Both the position numbers and the translations under genes were made by a program. Below are positions 52,409 through 60,955 of a stretch of 64,000 bases of DNA, one piece after another (the first letter of the stretch is position 1; every line of letters starts with the position of its first letter). The DNA comes from Jeotgalibaca arthritidis (GTDB lineage: Bacteria; Bacillota; Bacilli; Lactobacillales; Aerococcaceae): positions 372,001 to 436,000 of the forward strand of contig NZ_CP049740.1 of the NCBI RefSeq assembly GCF_011100465.1. The letters run 5' to 3'. The notes below the pieces were generated by a model that was not told where the DNA came from, searched no databases, and saw only the letters and a list, made by a program, of their open reading frames with translations.

Positions 52409-52944
52409 GAAATCACTTCCTTTAGTTGTTCGTTAGCGACATAATGATAAGCATTTCTCGCTTCACCATCTGCCGGAAAAATATGACCACAGAAACTAAA
52501 TCCAAATTTCTGAATAACATGAATCATTGGTTTATTGGTTTCATGTGTATATATACGAATATTAGAATAATGGTCTAAGACCCACCTCATACAGTACTGA
52601 CTCGCCCCCTTTAACTTACCATTGGTACACATTCTATGAATGGTGACATAAGGATCATGAGAAAGCCAATCCCCATTAGTCAATGTATCAAAAAGTGGAT
52701 TATGGTCTTGTAGTAAATAAAAAGTTGCTACTATGGTTCCTTTTGGTAAAAGGGGTTCTTCTGCTTCATCGGTGACACAAACATAGGAATAGCCACTTTG
52801 AATATCAGCTTCTAATACAGCTTGGCTAGGGTCACCATTTTGCCATTGGTAAATATTTCCTAATTGCCGTTGGAGTTTTCTGCCATAGTCAAACATATCC
52901 ATTAAGATAGGTAAATCGACCCAGCTCGTTTGTCTAATTTTCAA
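52405..52944 (-). CDS. GNAT family acetyltransferase within the arg operon; candidate N-acetylglutamate synthase
   Basis: A 179-aa GNAT protein with YVTIHRMCTNGKLKGASQYC as motif A-like region and NKPMIHVIQKFGFSFCGHIF as motif B. It lies 3 nt after argD and overlaps argC by 4 nt. In most Firmicutes argJ occupies the arg operon and supplies N-acetylglutamate; none is seen here, nor an argA-like kinase fusion. The simplest reading is that this GNAT makes N-acetylglutamate, but nothing in the sequence proves the substrate. A paralogue without arg context lies at 21070-21579. TTG start with GAGGTG 6 nt upstream. Confidence 0.82.
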   Translation of the reverse strand: MKIRQTSWVDLPILMDMFDYGRKLQRQLGNIYQWQNGDPSQAVLEADIQSGYSYVCVTDEAEEPLLPKGTIVATFYLLQDHNPLFDTLTNGDWLSHDPYVTIHRMCTNGKLKGASQYCMRWVLDHYSNIRIYTHETNKPMIHVIQKFGFSFCGHIFPADGEARNAYHYVANEQLKEVIS

Positions 52945-52947
52945 AGC

Positions 52948-54156
52948 CTACACCTCTAATTCTCCTAATAAATCTGTTAAAGCAGTCACCATAGCATCTA
53001 TTTCCTCATAGCTAATCGTCAATGGCGGGATAAACCGCAAAATAGTTCCTTGCGTACAATTAATAATAAAACCTTTCGCCAACATCTCTTGAACGATTGT
53101 TGCACCAGCACTGTTAAGCTCTAAACCTAGTAGTAACCCTTTTCCTCTGACCTCTTTAATTAACGGCTGATTGGCTTGTAGGTTTAGCAGTTGTTTTTTC
53201 ATATAATGACTTTTTTCTTTAACAGTATCTAAAAAGCCTTCCTTTAGTAATTCTTCTACGGTTGCCTTACCCGCTGCTGTTGCTAAGGGATTGCCACCAA
53301 AAGTTGTGCCGTGGCTGCCAGGTTGGAAAGTAGTGGCATAGTCACCTTTTGCTAAAATAGCACCAATTGGCAGACCGTTTGCTAGTGCTTTTGCCAATGT
53401 GATGATATCAGGCTCAATGGCTAATTCTTCATAAGCAAACATGTAGCCTGAACGGCCCATACCGCACTGAATCTCATCGAAAATAAGCGCACAGTCGTAT
53501 TGGTCTGCTAGCTGGCGAGCGGTTTGAAGAAACTCTTGTGTCGCTGGATAAACCCCGCCTTCTCCTTGAATAGGTTCCAAAATAATCGCTGCTGTTTGCT
53601 GACCGACTACTTGTTTTAGTGCCTCACTATCGTTAAAGGGTGTGAAGACAAAACCACTTGGATGGGGGCCATAGCCTTCACGGTAATGGGCGTTATCCGT
53701 CATATTCATGGTTGCCAGTGTCCGACCATGGAAAGAACCTTTCATCGCGACGATTTCATTTTTTTCACTGCCATGAGTGAGATAGGCACGCTTACGAGCA
53801 AGTTTAATGGCTCCTTCATTTGCTTCCGCTCCTGAGTTAGAAAAGAAGGCTTTGTCAGCAAATGAGTTATCACATAGCAGTTTAGCTAGTGCTACTTGCG
53901 GCTCAATATGAAATAAATTTGACGTATGAACGAGTGTGTTAGCTTGTTGAAGCATGGCTGACTTTACCTTTTCGTTACTATAACCCAGATTAGTCACTGC
54001 AATGCCAGCTAGGAAATCAGTATAATGCTTGCCTTCTGAATCGATTAAGGTTGACTCAAAGCCATCAACAAAGACTATCGGTTGGCGGCTATAGGTGTTC
54101 ATTAAATATTGGTCTGCTGTTTTGATAACAGATTGTTTATCGATCGCCGTTTTCAT
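52948..54156 (-). CDS. argD: Acetylornithine aminotransferase
   Basis: PLP enzyme converting N-acetylglutamate semialdehyde to N-acetylornithine with glutamate. About 402 aa; NSGAEANEGAIKLAR, IFDEIQCGMGRSG and the PLP lysine in TLAKALANGLPIGA mark the class III aminotransferases, ArgD subgroup. The ATG at 54156 with GAGGAGG 6 nt upstream is preferred over 54171. It overlaps the end of argB by 20 nt. Confidence 0.94.
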   Translation of the reverse strand: MKTAIDKQSVIKTADQYLMNTYSRQPIVFVDGFESTLIDSEGKHYTDFLAGIAVTNLGYSNEKVKSAMLQQANTLVHTSNLFHIEPQVALAKLLCDNSFADKAFFSNSGAEANEGAIKLARKRAYLTHGSEKNEIVAMKGSFHGRTLATMNMTDNAHYREGYGPHPSGFVFTPFNDSEALKQVVGQQTAAIILEPIQGEGGVYPATQEFLQTARQLADQYDCALIFDEIQCGMGRSGYMFAYEELAIEPDIITLAKALANGLPIGAILAKGDYATTFQPGSHGTTFGGNPLATAAGKATVEELLKEGFLDTVKEKSHYMKKQLLNLQANQPLIKEVRGKGLLLGLELNSAGATIVQEMLAKGFIINCTQGTILRFIPPLTISYEEIDAMVTALTDLLGELEV

Positions 54157-55021
54157 GAATATCCTCCTCATTGGTCACCATCGTTCCAATACCATCCTTT
54201 GTAAAAAGTTCAATAATAATCGAATGTGGAATAGTACCATTAATAATGTGGCAGCGATGAACCCCTCCTTCAATTGCGCCCGTACAACAATCGAGTTTGG
54301 GTATCATCCCTCCGGAAATAATACCATCAGAAATTGCCTCTTTAATTTGTGATAGGGTTAGTCTTGATATAAGTGTCGTTGGATCTTTCGGATCATTTAA
54401 GACGCCATCAACATCTGTGATTAACATTAATTTATCTGCTGATAAAGCTGTTGCTAAATGTTTCGCAACTTCATCAGAATTGATATTTAAACTCATACCG
54501 TCCTCACCATAAGCAATGGGTGAGACAACCGGTAAATAGCCATCTTCAATCAGATTTAAAATATAATCTGTATTGATATGAGTCACTTCTCCGACTAAGC
54601 CTAGCTCTGGGTCTCTTTGCTTAGCTAAAATGGTTTTACCATCTTTACCGCTCATGCTCACACTCGGTACTCCGTTAGCATTAAACAAAGATGCAATATC
54701 AGGAGAAATACTTCCTGTCAAAACCATTTCAGCCACCTTCATCGTTTCCGGTGTGGTGACACGAAGGCCATTTACAAATTTGGTTTCAATCCCCTTCAAT
54801 GCCATCATCTGGGTAATCTCAGGGCCACCGCCATGAACAATCACTGGATTCATCCCAATATATTTGAGTAGTACAATATCTTTTATTACGGAAGCCTTTA
54901 ACTTATCGTTCAACATGGCATTGCCGCCATACTTAATCACAACAATCTTATTATGAAACTTTTTAATATAGCCTAGGCTGTCAATTAATATCTCGGCCCG
55001 TTCATCTGCTGAAATAATCAT
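54137..55021 (-). CDS. argB: Acetylglutamate kinase
   Basis: Phosphorylates N-acetylglutamate. About 294 aa: KYGGNAMLND near the N-terminus is the phosphate loop, IVHGGGPEITQM the second glycine-rich loop and NINSDEVAKHLA the substrate and ATP region. The ATG at 55021 (MIISADERAE) has AAGGAG 7 nt upstream; a longer frame to 55087 runs back through a hairpin repeat and is not used. It is the first gene after the second Arg T-box. Confidence 0.95.
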   Translation of the reverse strand: MIISADERAEILIDSLGYIKKFHNKIVVIKYGGNAMLNDKLKASVIKDIVLLKYIGMNPVIVHGGGPEITQMMALKGIETKFVNGLRVTTPETMKVAEMVLTGSISPDIASLFNANGVPSVSMSGKDGKTILAKQRDPELGLVGEVTHINTDYILNLIEDGYLPVVSPIAYGEDGMSLNINSDEVAKHLATALSADKLMLITDVDGVLNDPKDPTTLISRLTLSQIKEAISDGIISGGMIPKLDCCTGAIEGGVHRCHIINGTIPHSIIIELFTKDGIGTMVTNEEDIHENGDR

Positions 55022-55058
55022 CCCATCACTCCTTGTCAATTGCGTTTTATTTATTTTA

Positions 55059-55093
55059 TGTCGAGTAGCTAGGTTTTTTTCGCTCACTCGACA
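55059..55093. repeat. Single TGTCGAGT / ACTCGACA hairpin in the argB leader
   Basis: TGTCGAGT (55059-55066) and ACTCGACA (55086-55093) with a 19-nt loop, the same unit as the double repeats at 26170 and 37173, placed between the T-box terminator and the argB ribosome site. Confidence 0.82.
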
Positions 55094-55099
55094 TTTTTA

Positions 55100-55335
55100 G
55101 CTAAAAAAGCCCGCCTCTATCCTAAAATAGAGACGGGCTTTCCCGCGGTACCACTCTGATTAATAGGCGCAGTGGCCTATTCCCTCGATCTGCGATAACG
55201 CTCAGCTTGCGAAATTGGCTAGTTGTCTTCGTTCACCAATCTGTCTCCAAAGTGCGCTTCATTTACCCCACCTGATAAGCTTCCACCTGTCCTTATCTCG
55301 CTAGTAGGTTAAGATAAATTACTCTCTTTGTCCTC
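55100..55335 (-). promoter_or_regulatory. T-box riboswitch (Arg) upstream of argB operon
   Basis: Antiterminator sequence AGAGTGGTACCGCGGG (complement 55142-55157), followed by a terminator hairpin AAAGCCCG / CGGGCTTT with T-run (about 55103-55142). Stem I includes AAAGAGAGTAATTTATC; the specifier region reads GAAGCGCACT with CGC at 55056+200, that is 55256-55254, predicting tRNA-Arg. It starts within a few nt of the argH stop codon. No clear promoter of its own was seen, so it may govern read-through from argGH. Confidence 0.92.
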
Positions 55336-55337
55336 GA

Positions 55338-56663
55338 CTATTTTATTAACATATTCTTTTTAATCCCTTGTTGTAAAATCGTTTCAGGATTTAATTCATG
55401 ATAAATATCTGCTTCAATGACTGCTGAAAATTGCGCCAGCTCATCAAATGCCAAATCATGCAACTGACTGTCTTTTTCAATAGCATACAAGACCATTTGC
55501 CCGACAATACCGTGAGCTTCTCTAAATGGAATGCCTTTACGAACTAAGTAGTCCGCTAATTCTGTGGCATTCAAGTAACCTTCATGAATGGTTTCTGACA
55601 AACGTTTTTCATTCACCGTTAACTCTTGAGTGACACCCGTTAGTATTTTGACACACGCCATTGTCGTATCCAATGCCTCAAAATAAATCGCCTTATCTTC
55701 CTGCATATCTTTATTGTAGCTTAGTGGCAGACCCTTCATCGTGCCATACATGGCATTCAAAAGACTAATCACCTTCGCTGACTTACCACGAATGAGCTCC
55801 AAAGCATCCGGATTTTTCTTTTGTGGCATCATACTGCTACCTGTTGAAAAATGATCCGACAACTCAATAAAGCGAAATTCTTGGCTAGAGTAAATAATAA
55901 AATCCTCAGCAAAGCGACTCATATGCATCATTAAACTAGAGAAACAATGCAACGCATCGATAATAAAATCGCGATTACTCACACTATCTAAGGTATTACG
56001 TTGAACCGCTCTAAACCCAAGCAGGTCTGTCGTTTGTTGGCGGTCAATTTGGTAAGTAGTACCAGCCAACGCACCAGCTCCCAGTGGGTTTTCATCGAGT
56101 AAATCAATAGCTTGATCGATTTTCTTAATGTCTCGCTCAAACATAGCTACATAAGCATCTAATACATAGGAAAAGGATACAATTTGCGCCCGTTGCAAGT
56201 GAGTGTAAGCAGGCATCAAGGCATCAACTGATTGCCCTTTTTCTTGAAAGGCTTGAATCATTTGACTCGCCAACACTTTCAAATCAGCCAAACTCTTTTT
56301 AACATACAGCTTCATATCAACCGTTACTTGGTCGTTACGACTTCTTGCCGTATGCATTTTCTTACCCGTATCACCGCAGGCTTCAATCATTTTAGCTTCT
56401 ACAAAACTATGAATATCTTCATAATCACCGGTTAATAAGGCCGGATCAGCTTCAATGGCTTGATAGAGTTTTTTGAGTTCACTTTGCAGAAGTTGGCTTT
56501 CTTCCGAAGTGATAATCTGACAATCACCTAGCATCGTGACATGAGCAATACTTGCTGTAATATCTTCTTGCCAGAGGCGTTTATCAAGAGAGAAGGATTC
56601 ATTAAACGATTGCATTAAACTTGATGCAGCTTCTTGGAAGCGGCCGCCCCATAGTGTTGACAT
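55338..56663 (-). CDS. argH: Argininosuccinate lyase
   Basis: Splits argininosuccinate to arginine and fumarate. 441 aa, somewhat short of the usual 460. WGGRF at the N-terminus, HTARSRNDQV and the family signature GSSMMPQKKNPD (with the catalytic Ser loop) are present. It follows argG by 1 nt. Its stop codon is directly followed by the second Arg T-box. Confidence 0.96.
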   Translation of the reverse strand: MSTLWGGRFQEAASSLMQSFNESFSLDKRLWQEDITASIAHVTMLGDCQIITSEESQLLQSELKKLYQAIEADPALLTGDYEDIHSFVEAKMIEACGDTGKKMHTARSRNDQVTVDMKLYVKKSLADLKVLASQMIQAFQEKGQSVDALMPAYTHLQRAQIVSFSYVLDAYVAMFERDIKKIDQAIDLLDENPLGAGALAGTTYQIDRQQTTDLLGFRAVQRNTLDSVSNRDFIIDALHCFSSLMMHMSRFAEDFIIYSSQEFRFIELSDHFSTGSSMMPQKKNPDALELIRGKSAKVISLLNAMYGTMKGLPLSYNKDMQEDKAIYFEALDTTMACVKILTGVTQELTVNEKRLSETIHEGYLNATELADYLVRKGIPFREAHGIVGQMVLYAIEKDSQLHDLAFDELAQFSAVIEADIYHELNPETILQQGIKKNMLIK

Positions 56664-56664
56664 A

Positions 56665-57867
56665 TTAAATCATTCCTTTTCTCTTTTGAATTTTCGTTGG
56701 CAGAGTAATCACATTGATAAAGCCTTTTGCATCATGATGATCAAATAAGTCATCTTCGCCGAATCCTGATACGTCTGCATCAAACAATTCGTTTGGACTC
56801 GTTAAGCTATGTGGCAAGACATTGCCTTTGTAAAGTTTCAATTGTACTTCACCATTTACATATTCTTGCGTTTGGTTAATCAAAGCTTGAATCGCTAGGT
56901 TAGCTTGTGAATACCATTGACCGGTATAAATGAGTTCTGCTAATTCAAGTCCGATATATTTTTTAAGTTTAATGGTTTCTTTTGTCAATGTTAAACTTTC
57001 AAGACGCTCATGCGCATCTAGCAGAACAGTGCCACCCGGTGTTTCGTAAATGCCACGCGATTTCATCCCAATCGTCCGGTCTTCAATCCAATCAAGAACG
57101 CCGACACCATGTTTACCAGCAATTTCATTTAGTGTTTTTAACACGTCTGATGGTTTCATTGCTTGGCCATTTACAGCTGTTGCACGCCCTTGTTCGAACG
57201 TAATAGCAACCACTTCTGCTTCATCTGGCGTTTGTTCTAAGGCATTTGTGATATGTAAGATGTCTGCATAGTTAACTGCATTTGCTGGGCTTTCAATATC
57301 GCCGCCCTCATGGCTGATGTGCATTAGGTTTTCATCTTCGGAATAGATTTTTTCTTTAGTAGAGGTGATCTGAATTCCTTTTTTGTTCGCATAATCAATA
57401 GCATCTTCACGGGATTTAATCTCCCACTCACGCCATGGTGCAATAACCTTCATTTCAGAATCAAAGGCTGCAATACCCATTTCGAAACGAACTTGGTCAT
57501 TCCCTTTTCCAGTACATCCGTGACAAATAGCTGTTGCATTTTCTTGGTGAGCAATGTCCACAAGTTTCTTAGCAATTAAAGGACGAGCTAGCGCTGTTCC
57601 TAATAAGTAAGTGCCTTGATATTTGGCATTAGCTGAGATAGCCGGATAAATAAAATCTTCCGCAAATTCATCAGCAACGTGTGGACAGAAAAATTTACTT
57701 GCCCCTGATGCAATAGCTTTTTTCTCGACTGCGTCCCAATCTTCCTTTTGACCAACATCCACACAAACGGCAATAATTTCACCGTCATAGTTTTCTTTTA
57801 ACCAAGGAATCGTAATTGATGTATCCAATCCACCAGAATATGCTAAAACAATTTTTTCTTTTGCCAT
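56665..57867 (-). CDS. argG: Argininosuccinate synthase
   Basis: Joins citrulline and aspartate using ATP. 400 aa with the N-type ATP loop AYSGGLDTSI at residues 8-17, GCTGKGNDQVRFE and TTKEKIYSEDENL-type stretches. The ATG at 57867 has AAAGGGG upstream; the frame stays open back to 58011 through the T-box terminator, which is not plausible coding sequence. First gene after the argG T-box, followed by argH. Confidence 0.96.
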   Translation of the reverse strand: MAKEKIVLAYSGGLDTSITIPWLKENYDGEIIAVCVDVGQKEDWDAVEKKAIASGASKFFCPHVADEFAEDFIYPAISANAKYQGTYLLGTALARPLIAKKLVDIAHQENATAICHGCTGKGNDQVRFEMGIAAFDSEMKVIAPWREWEIKSREDAIDYANKKGIQITSTKEKIYSEDENLMHISHEGGDIESPANAVNYADILHITNALEQTPDEAEVVAITFEQGRATAVNGQAMKPSDVLKTLNEIAGKHGVGVLDWIEDRTIGMKSRGIYETPGGTVLLDAHERLESLTLTKETIKLKKYIGLELAELIYTGQWYSQANLAIQALINQTQEYVNGEVQLKLYKGNVLPHSLTSPNELFDADVSGFGEDDLFDHHDAKGFINVITLPTKIQKRKGMI

Positions 57868-57914
57868 TTTTTCTACCCCTTTTATCATGTTATTGGTTGG
57901 AAGGGAGTTTTTGT

Positions 57915-58193
57915 GTACAAAAAACCGCCCCTCACAGTTATGCAAGAGACGGGTTAAAGGTATATTAATCCGCGGTACCACTCTAGTTGACATGCTCATA
58001 GACATATCCACCTCATTTTGTTAACGCCAGATCTGCGGAAGAAGCTACTGTATCGTTCACCTCTTCATCCGATAAAGTGCGGTTCGACCAGCATTTTCTG
58101 ATGGGCTTCCACTCTACCCCAACTCGCTTTGAGAAAAACACTCTGATTTACTCTCTTTATCATTGATTTTATGATATAAAATTTTTATAAGTT
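57915..58193 (-). promoter_or_regulatory. T-box riboswitch (Arg) upstream of argG-argH
   Basis: Antiterminator AGAGTGGTACCGCGG (complement 57970-57984), then a terminator with ACCCGTCTCTTGCA / GAGGGGCGGT arms and T-run (57918-57957). The stem I base pairs GATAAAG with CTTTATC; the specifier loop reads GAACCGCACTTTATC with CGC at 58081-58079, so tRNA-Arg is the expected ligand. Confidence 0.93.
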
Positions 58194-58199
58194 GAAAAC

Positions 58200-58228
58200 A
58201 TTATATGAAAAGTAAATAAGCTTGTCAA
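58200..58228 (-). promoter_or_regulatory. Promoter of the argG T-box leader
   Basis: TTGACA (58228-58223) and TATAAT (58205-58200) with a 17-nt spacer. The remainder of the gap to the MATE gene (58229-58361) is AT-rich without other recognised signals. Confidence 0.88.
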
Positions 58229-58361
58229 CACATTTTTTTAATTTATTTTTAACTTACTCTCATCATATTTTTATTAATCATTCTTCTCTTATCAAATATT
58301 TAAATTCCTTTATTAACAAAACTCTAATCATCAGGAACTAAAAATTTACGAGTCGTTTTTG

Positions 58362-59720
58362 TTATATTATCGAATATCGTTGCCATTTATTGGAACGCCA
58401 CCTTATTACAAAGAAAATGGAGCGGAAAGTCCAGTCGACAATCATCGCAATCCAAACGCTCATTAGACCCATATCAAAAACATAAGCAAGGAGAAAACTA
58501 CACCCTACACGGAAGACAAACATTGAGAATACGGATACGTACATCGTTGAAACAACATCTCCTGCTGCTCTCAGTGCATTTGGAAGTGAGAATGAGGCTG
58601 GCCAAATCAACATCACAGCTACTCCATGAAGAATCATGACTTGGAACGCCAGATTGATTGCTTCTGGCGAAAGGCTATAAAAATTCAAAACTGGCTTTAA
58701 TACAAACAGAATCGGAATATTAAGCACGATTATATATATATAAGCTTTTTTCATCAATAATCTCGTATAATACTTAGCTTGCTCGTATTCCCCTGCTCCG
58801 ACGCAGCGAGCAACGACAGTAGTAATAGCAAGTCCCATGGCTGCACCCGGTATAATTTCTAATCCAGTTAAACTGTTTGAAACTGCATGTGCAGCAATAG
58901 ACGCAGTATTGAACGTCGCCACTAATCCTGTCATAATAATTTTCCCAATTTGGAAAATACTATTCTCCAATCCATTCGGGATCCCGATTCGCAAAATTCT
59001 TTTTATCATTTTAAAATCAATATCCCGTGGATTATAAGAACTTATAAAGACAGGCAATTTAGGATTCCGCAACATGTACATCATAGTGAACGAACTAATC
59101 ACCCTTGCGATTAGAGTCGATAATGCGGCTCCCAATACACCCCATTTGAAAATATAGATAAAAACAGAATTTCCTACTATATTAATAACATTCATGATAA
59201 GTGCATTAATCATTGCTTTTTTAGAATCGCCCATCACCCTTAGCAATGAAGCAGATACATTAAAAAGGCCTAAAAATGGAAACGAAGCAGCTGTTACGTA
59301 AAAATAAGTGACGGCACTCTCCATAACGGGCGCCTCCACATTTCCAAATAACGTTCGTAAAATCTGGCGGTTAAAAACAAGAGAAATAACTGCTACAAGA
59401 GTAGCAATAAAGGCAACAACCAAAAATAGCTGTTTCGCTGCATGCTTACTCATTTTGCTTTCCTTTTTCCCTAAATACTGACCTACAATAATGGCTCCCC
59501 CGGCCGCAACAGTAGAGAAAAAGTTAATCGCCAGGAAATTGACACTGTCTACTAAAGCAACTCCAGATACGGCTTGCTCCCCCGCATAAGCGACCATCAT
59601 CGTATCGATGAAACCAATCGATAAAGCAAGTGCCTGTTCAAAAATCAAAGGGACAATTAATTTCCTCAAAGCTTGAGGACTAAATAATAATTTTTCGTCT
59701 GCCAATTCACCTTTTACCAA
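58362..59720 (-). CDS. MATE family efflux transporter
   Basis: A 452-aa exporter with twelve hydrophobic segments in two related halves. LIVPLIFEQALALSIGFIDTM and GNSVFIYIFKWGVLGAALST are typical of the MATE/DinF family; the second half has GIPNGLENSIFQIGK. It probably exports cationic compounds in exchange for Na+ or H+. The start is TTG 59720 with AAGGAG 9 nt upstream. No regulator is adjacent; the 228-nt upstream gap (59721-59948) shows no gene. Confidence 0.93.
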   Translation of the reverse strand: MVKGELADEKLLFSPQALRKLIVPLIFEQALALSIGFIDTMMVAYAGEQAVSGVALVDSVNFLAINFFSTVAAGGAIIVGQYLGKKESKMSKHAAKQLFLVVAFIATLVAVISLVFNRQILRTLFGNVEAPVMESAVTYFYVTAASFPFLGLFNVSASLLRVMGDSKKAMINALIMNVINIVGNSVFIYIFKWGVLGAALSTLIARVISSFTMMYMLRNPKLPVFISSYNPRDIDFKMIKRILRIGIPNGLENSIFQIGKIIMTGLVATFNTASIAAHAVSNSLTGLEIIPGAAMGLAITTVVARCVGAGEYEQAKYYTRLLMKKAYIYIIVLNIPILFVLKPVLNFYSLSPEAINLAFQVMILHGVAVMLIWPASFSLPNALRAAGDVVSTMYVSVFSMFVFRVGCSFLLAYVFDMGLMSVWIAMIVDWTFRSIFFVIRWRSNKWQRYSII

Positions 59721-59948
59721 AAATAAAATCTCCTTTTTTATTAAACCTTTTTATTACAAATTTCAAATATAAGTTTGTCAGCTAGAAACTCACAATGACG
59801 CATCGCATTCCTTTCAAGTTTATTTTCATTCAAAAAGATTGTTTAAATCGCACAGCAAAACAGAAAGCGTTGTCATTTTTATAAGATTACTCTTCTATCT
59901 ATTATAGCTAATTATCATAATAATTGCTTGGTTGAAAGGATTGATTTA

Positions 59949-60204
59949 GTGAAAAAAATAATCGTGTTGATTCTATCGATGAGTCACTTTGTTTTTATAT
60001 TGTTTGGATGCAGTGCAATTCAGACAGCAGGAAACCGTTCAGATTGAATGGGTCATGGAAGGAATCACAGATAAAAGAGGAGCTGTTCTTGCAGAAAATA
60101 ACGAGCATACTCCTTCTGAGGAACGATACCAGATGATGATTGATTTTCAAAGAGATGAGGGGGCTCATCTGAACCCCTTCACATCAACGTTTATAGTAAT
60201 ATAG
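59949..60204 (+). pseudogene. Frameshifted lipoprotein gene remnant
   Basis: GTG 59949, with GAAAGGA 8 nt upstream, opens a lipoprotein signal (KKIIVLILSMSHFVFILFGC) whose frame ends at 60047. A different frame continues with QQETVQIEWVMEGITDKRGA and an acidic tail to a stop at 60204. The two parts together look like one short exported lipoprotein split by an indel near 60020; the downstream part is probably also truncated. Family unknown. Confidence 0.6.
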
Positions 60205-60292
60205 TAATGGTTTTGGTAATGGTTTTGGTAATGGTTTAGACTAAATTTTCACGCATACGCCTATGTTTTGTGGAAAAGAAATAATAGTGTAA

Positions 60293-60901
60293 TTAATCCT
60301 TATTTGAGTGAATTTGGCTAACTACAAGTTCTAAAATGCCAGGGTCAAAGTAGATTGTTTCTTTTGTTATATAACTTGTTCCTCTATTTGTTTTCCCGTC
60401 TTCTTCACTCTTAACAAAAGAATTCGCAAAATACTCTGACCCATCTGAAGTTTTATAAAACCTTACATATTTATAAAATATGGATTTAACATCTGAAGGT
60501 ATAAAATTCAAAAATTCTTCCAATGTCTTAAGCGATAAACTCTCTAAATTATCTATGACTTCATCTATCATGTGATTTAAGACAATTTTATTAGTTGCTA
60601 AATTTTTCAAGTTTTTCAGATCATTTCGATTTGGCTTATTGTCTATCAATGTGATTTTTTCTATATAAAATTCATACTTCTCTTCATCAGTCATCAAATT
60701 TATCTGCCTCAAAGCTCCTTTAACAGGAATAGAGGCATGAATAGCATAATTTCTAACAGCTCTTAATATTTTTATACTTTCCAACTTATTTAATTCTTGA
60801 ATTTTTGACTTTATCTTTGTAGATTTTATGGTGGAATTAAAATTTTTCGTATTATCTATAAACGTATAACTCTTCAAATTTTTGTTGAATTTATTGTTCA
60901 A
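60293..60901 (-). CDS. Uncharacterised protein with HEPN-type R-x4-H motif
   Basis: A 202-aa Lys/Asn-rich protein without membrane segments. Residues 47-60 (RAVRNYAIHASIPV) contain RNYAIH, the R-x4-H signature of HEPN ribonuclease or nucleotidyltransferase-partner domains; the rest is mostly helical. It follows the DUF262/DUF1524 gene by 54 nt on the same strand and is more AT-rich than the chromosome around it. The HEPN call rests on the motif and helical content only. Confidence 0.65.
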   Translation of the reverse strand: MNNKFNKNLKSYTFIDNTKNFNSTIKSTKIKSKIQELNKLESIKILRAVRNYAIHASIPVKGALRQINLMTDEEKYEFYIEKITLIDNKPNRNDLKNLKNLATNKIVLNHMIDEVIDNLESLSLKTLEEFLNFIPSDVKSIFYKYVRFYKTSDGSEYFANSFVKSEEDGKTNRGTSYITKETIYFDPGILELVVSQIHSNKD

Positions 60902-60955
60902 AATTACATTTATTAATAGATTTTAGTAAAAAGTCTATTTAATAAATTGCTATAT

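Noticed and set aside
55022-55087. Upstream extension of argB
   Set aside because: It would be translated from a hairpin repeat, while ATG 55021 has a good ribosome site and the normal ArgB N-terminus.
57868-58011. Upstream extension of argG
   Set aside because: The frame passes through the T-box antiterminator and terminator; normal length and ribosome site support 57867.
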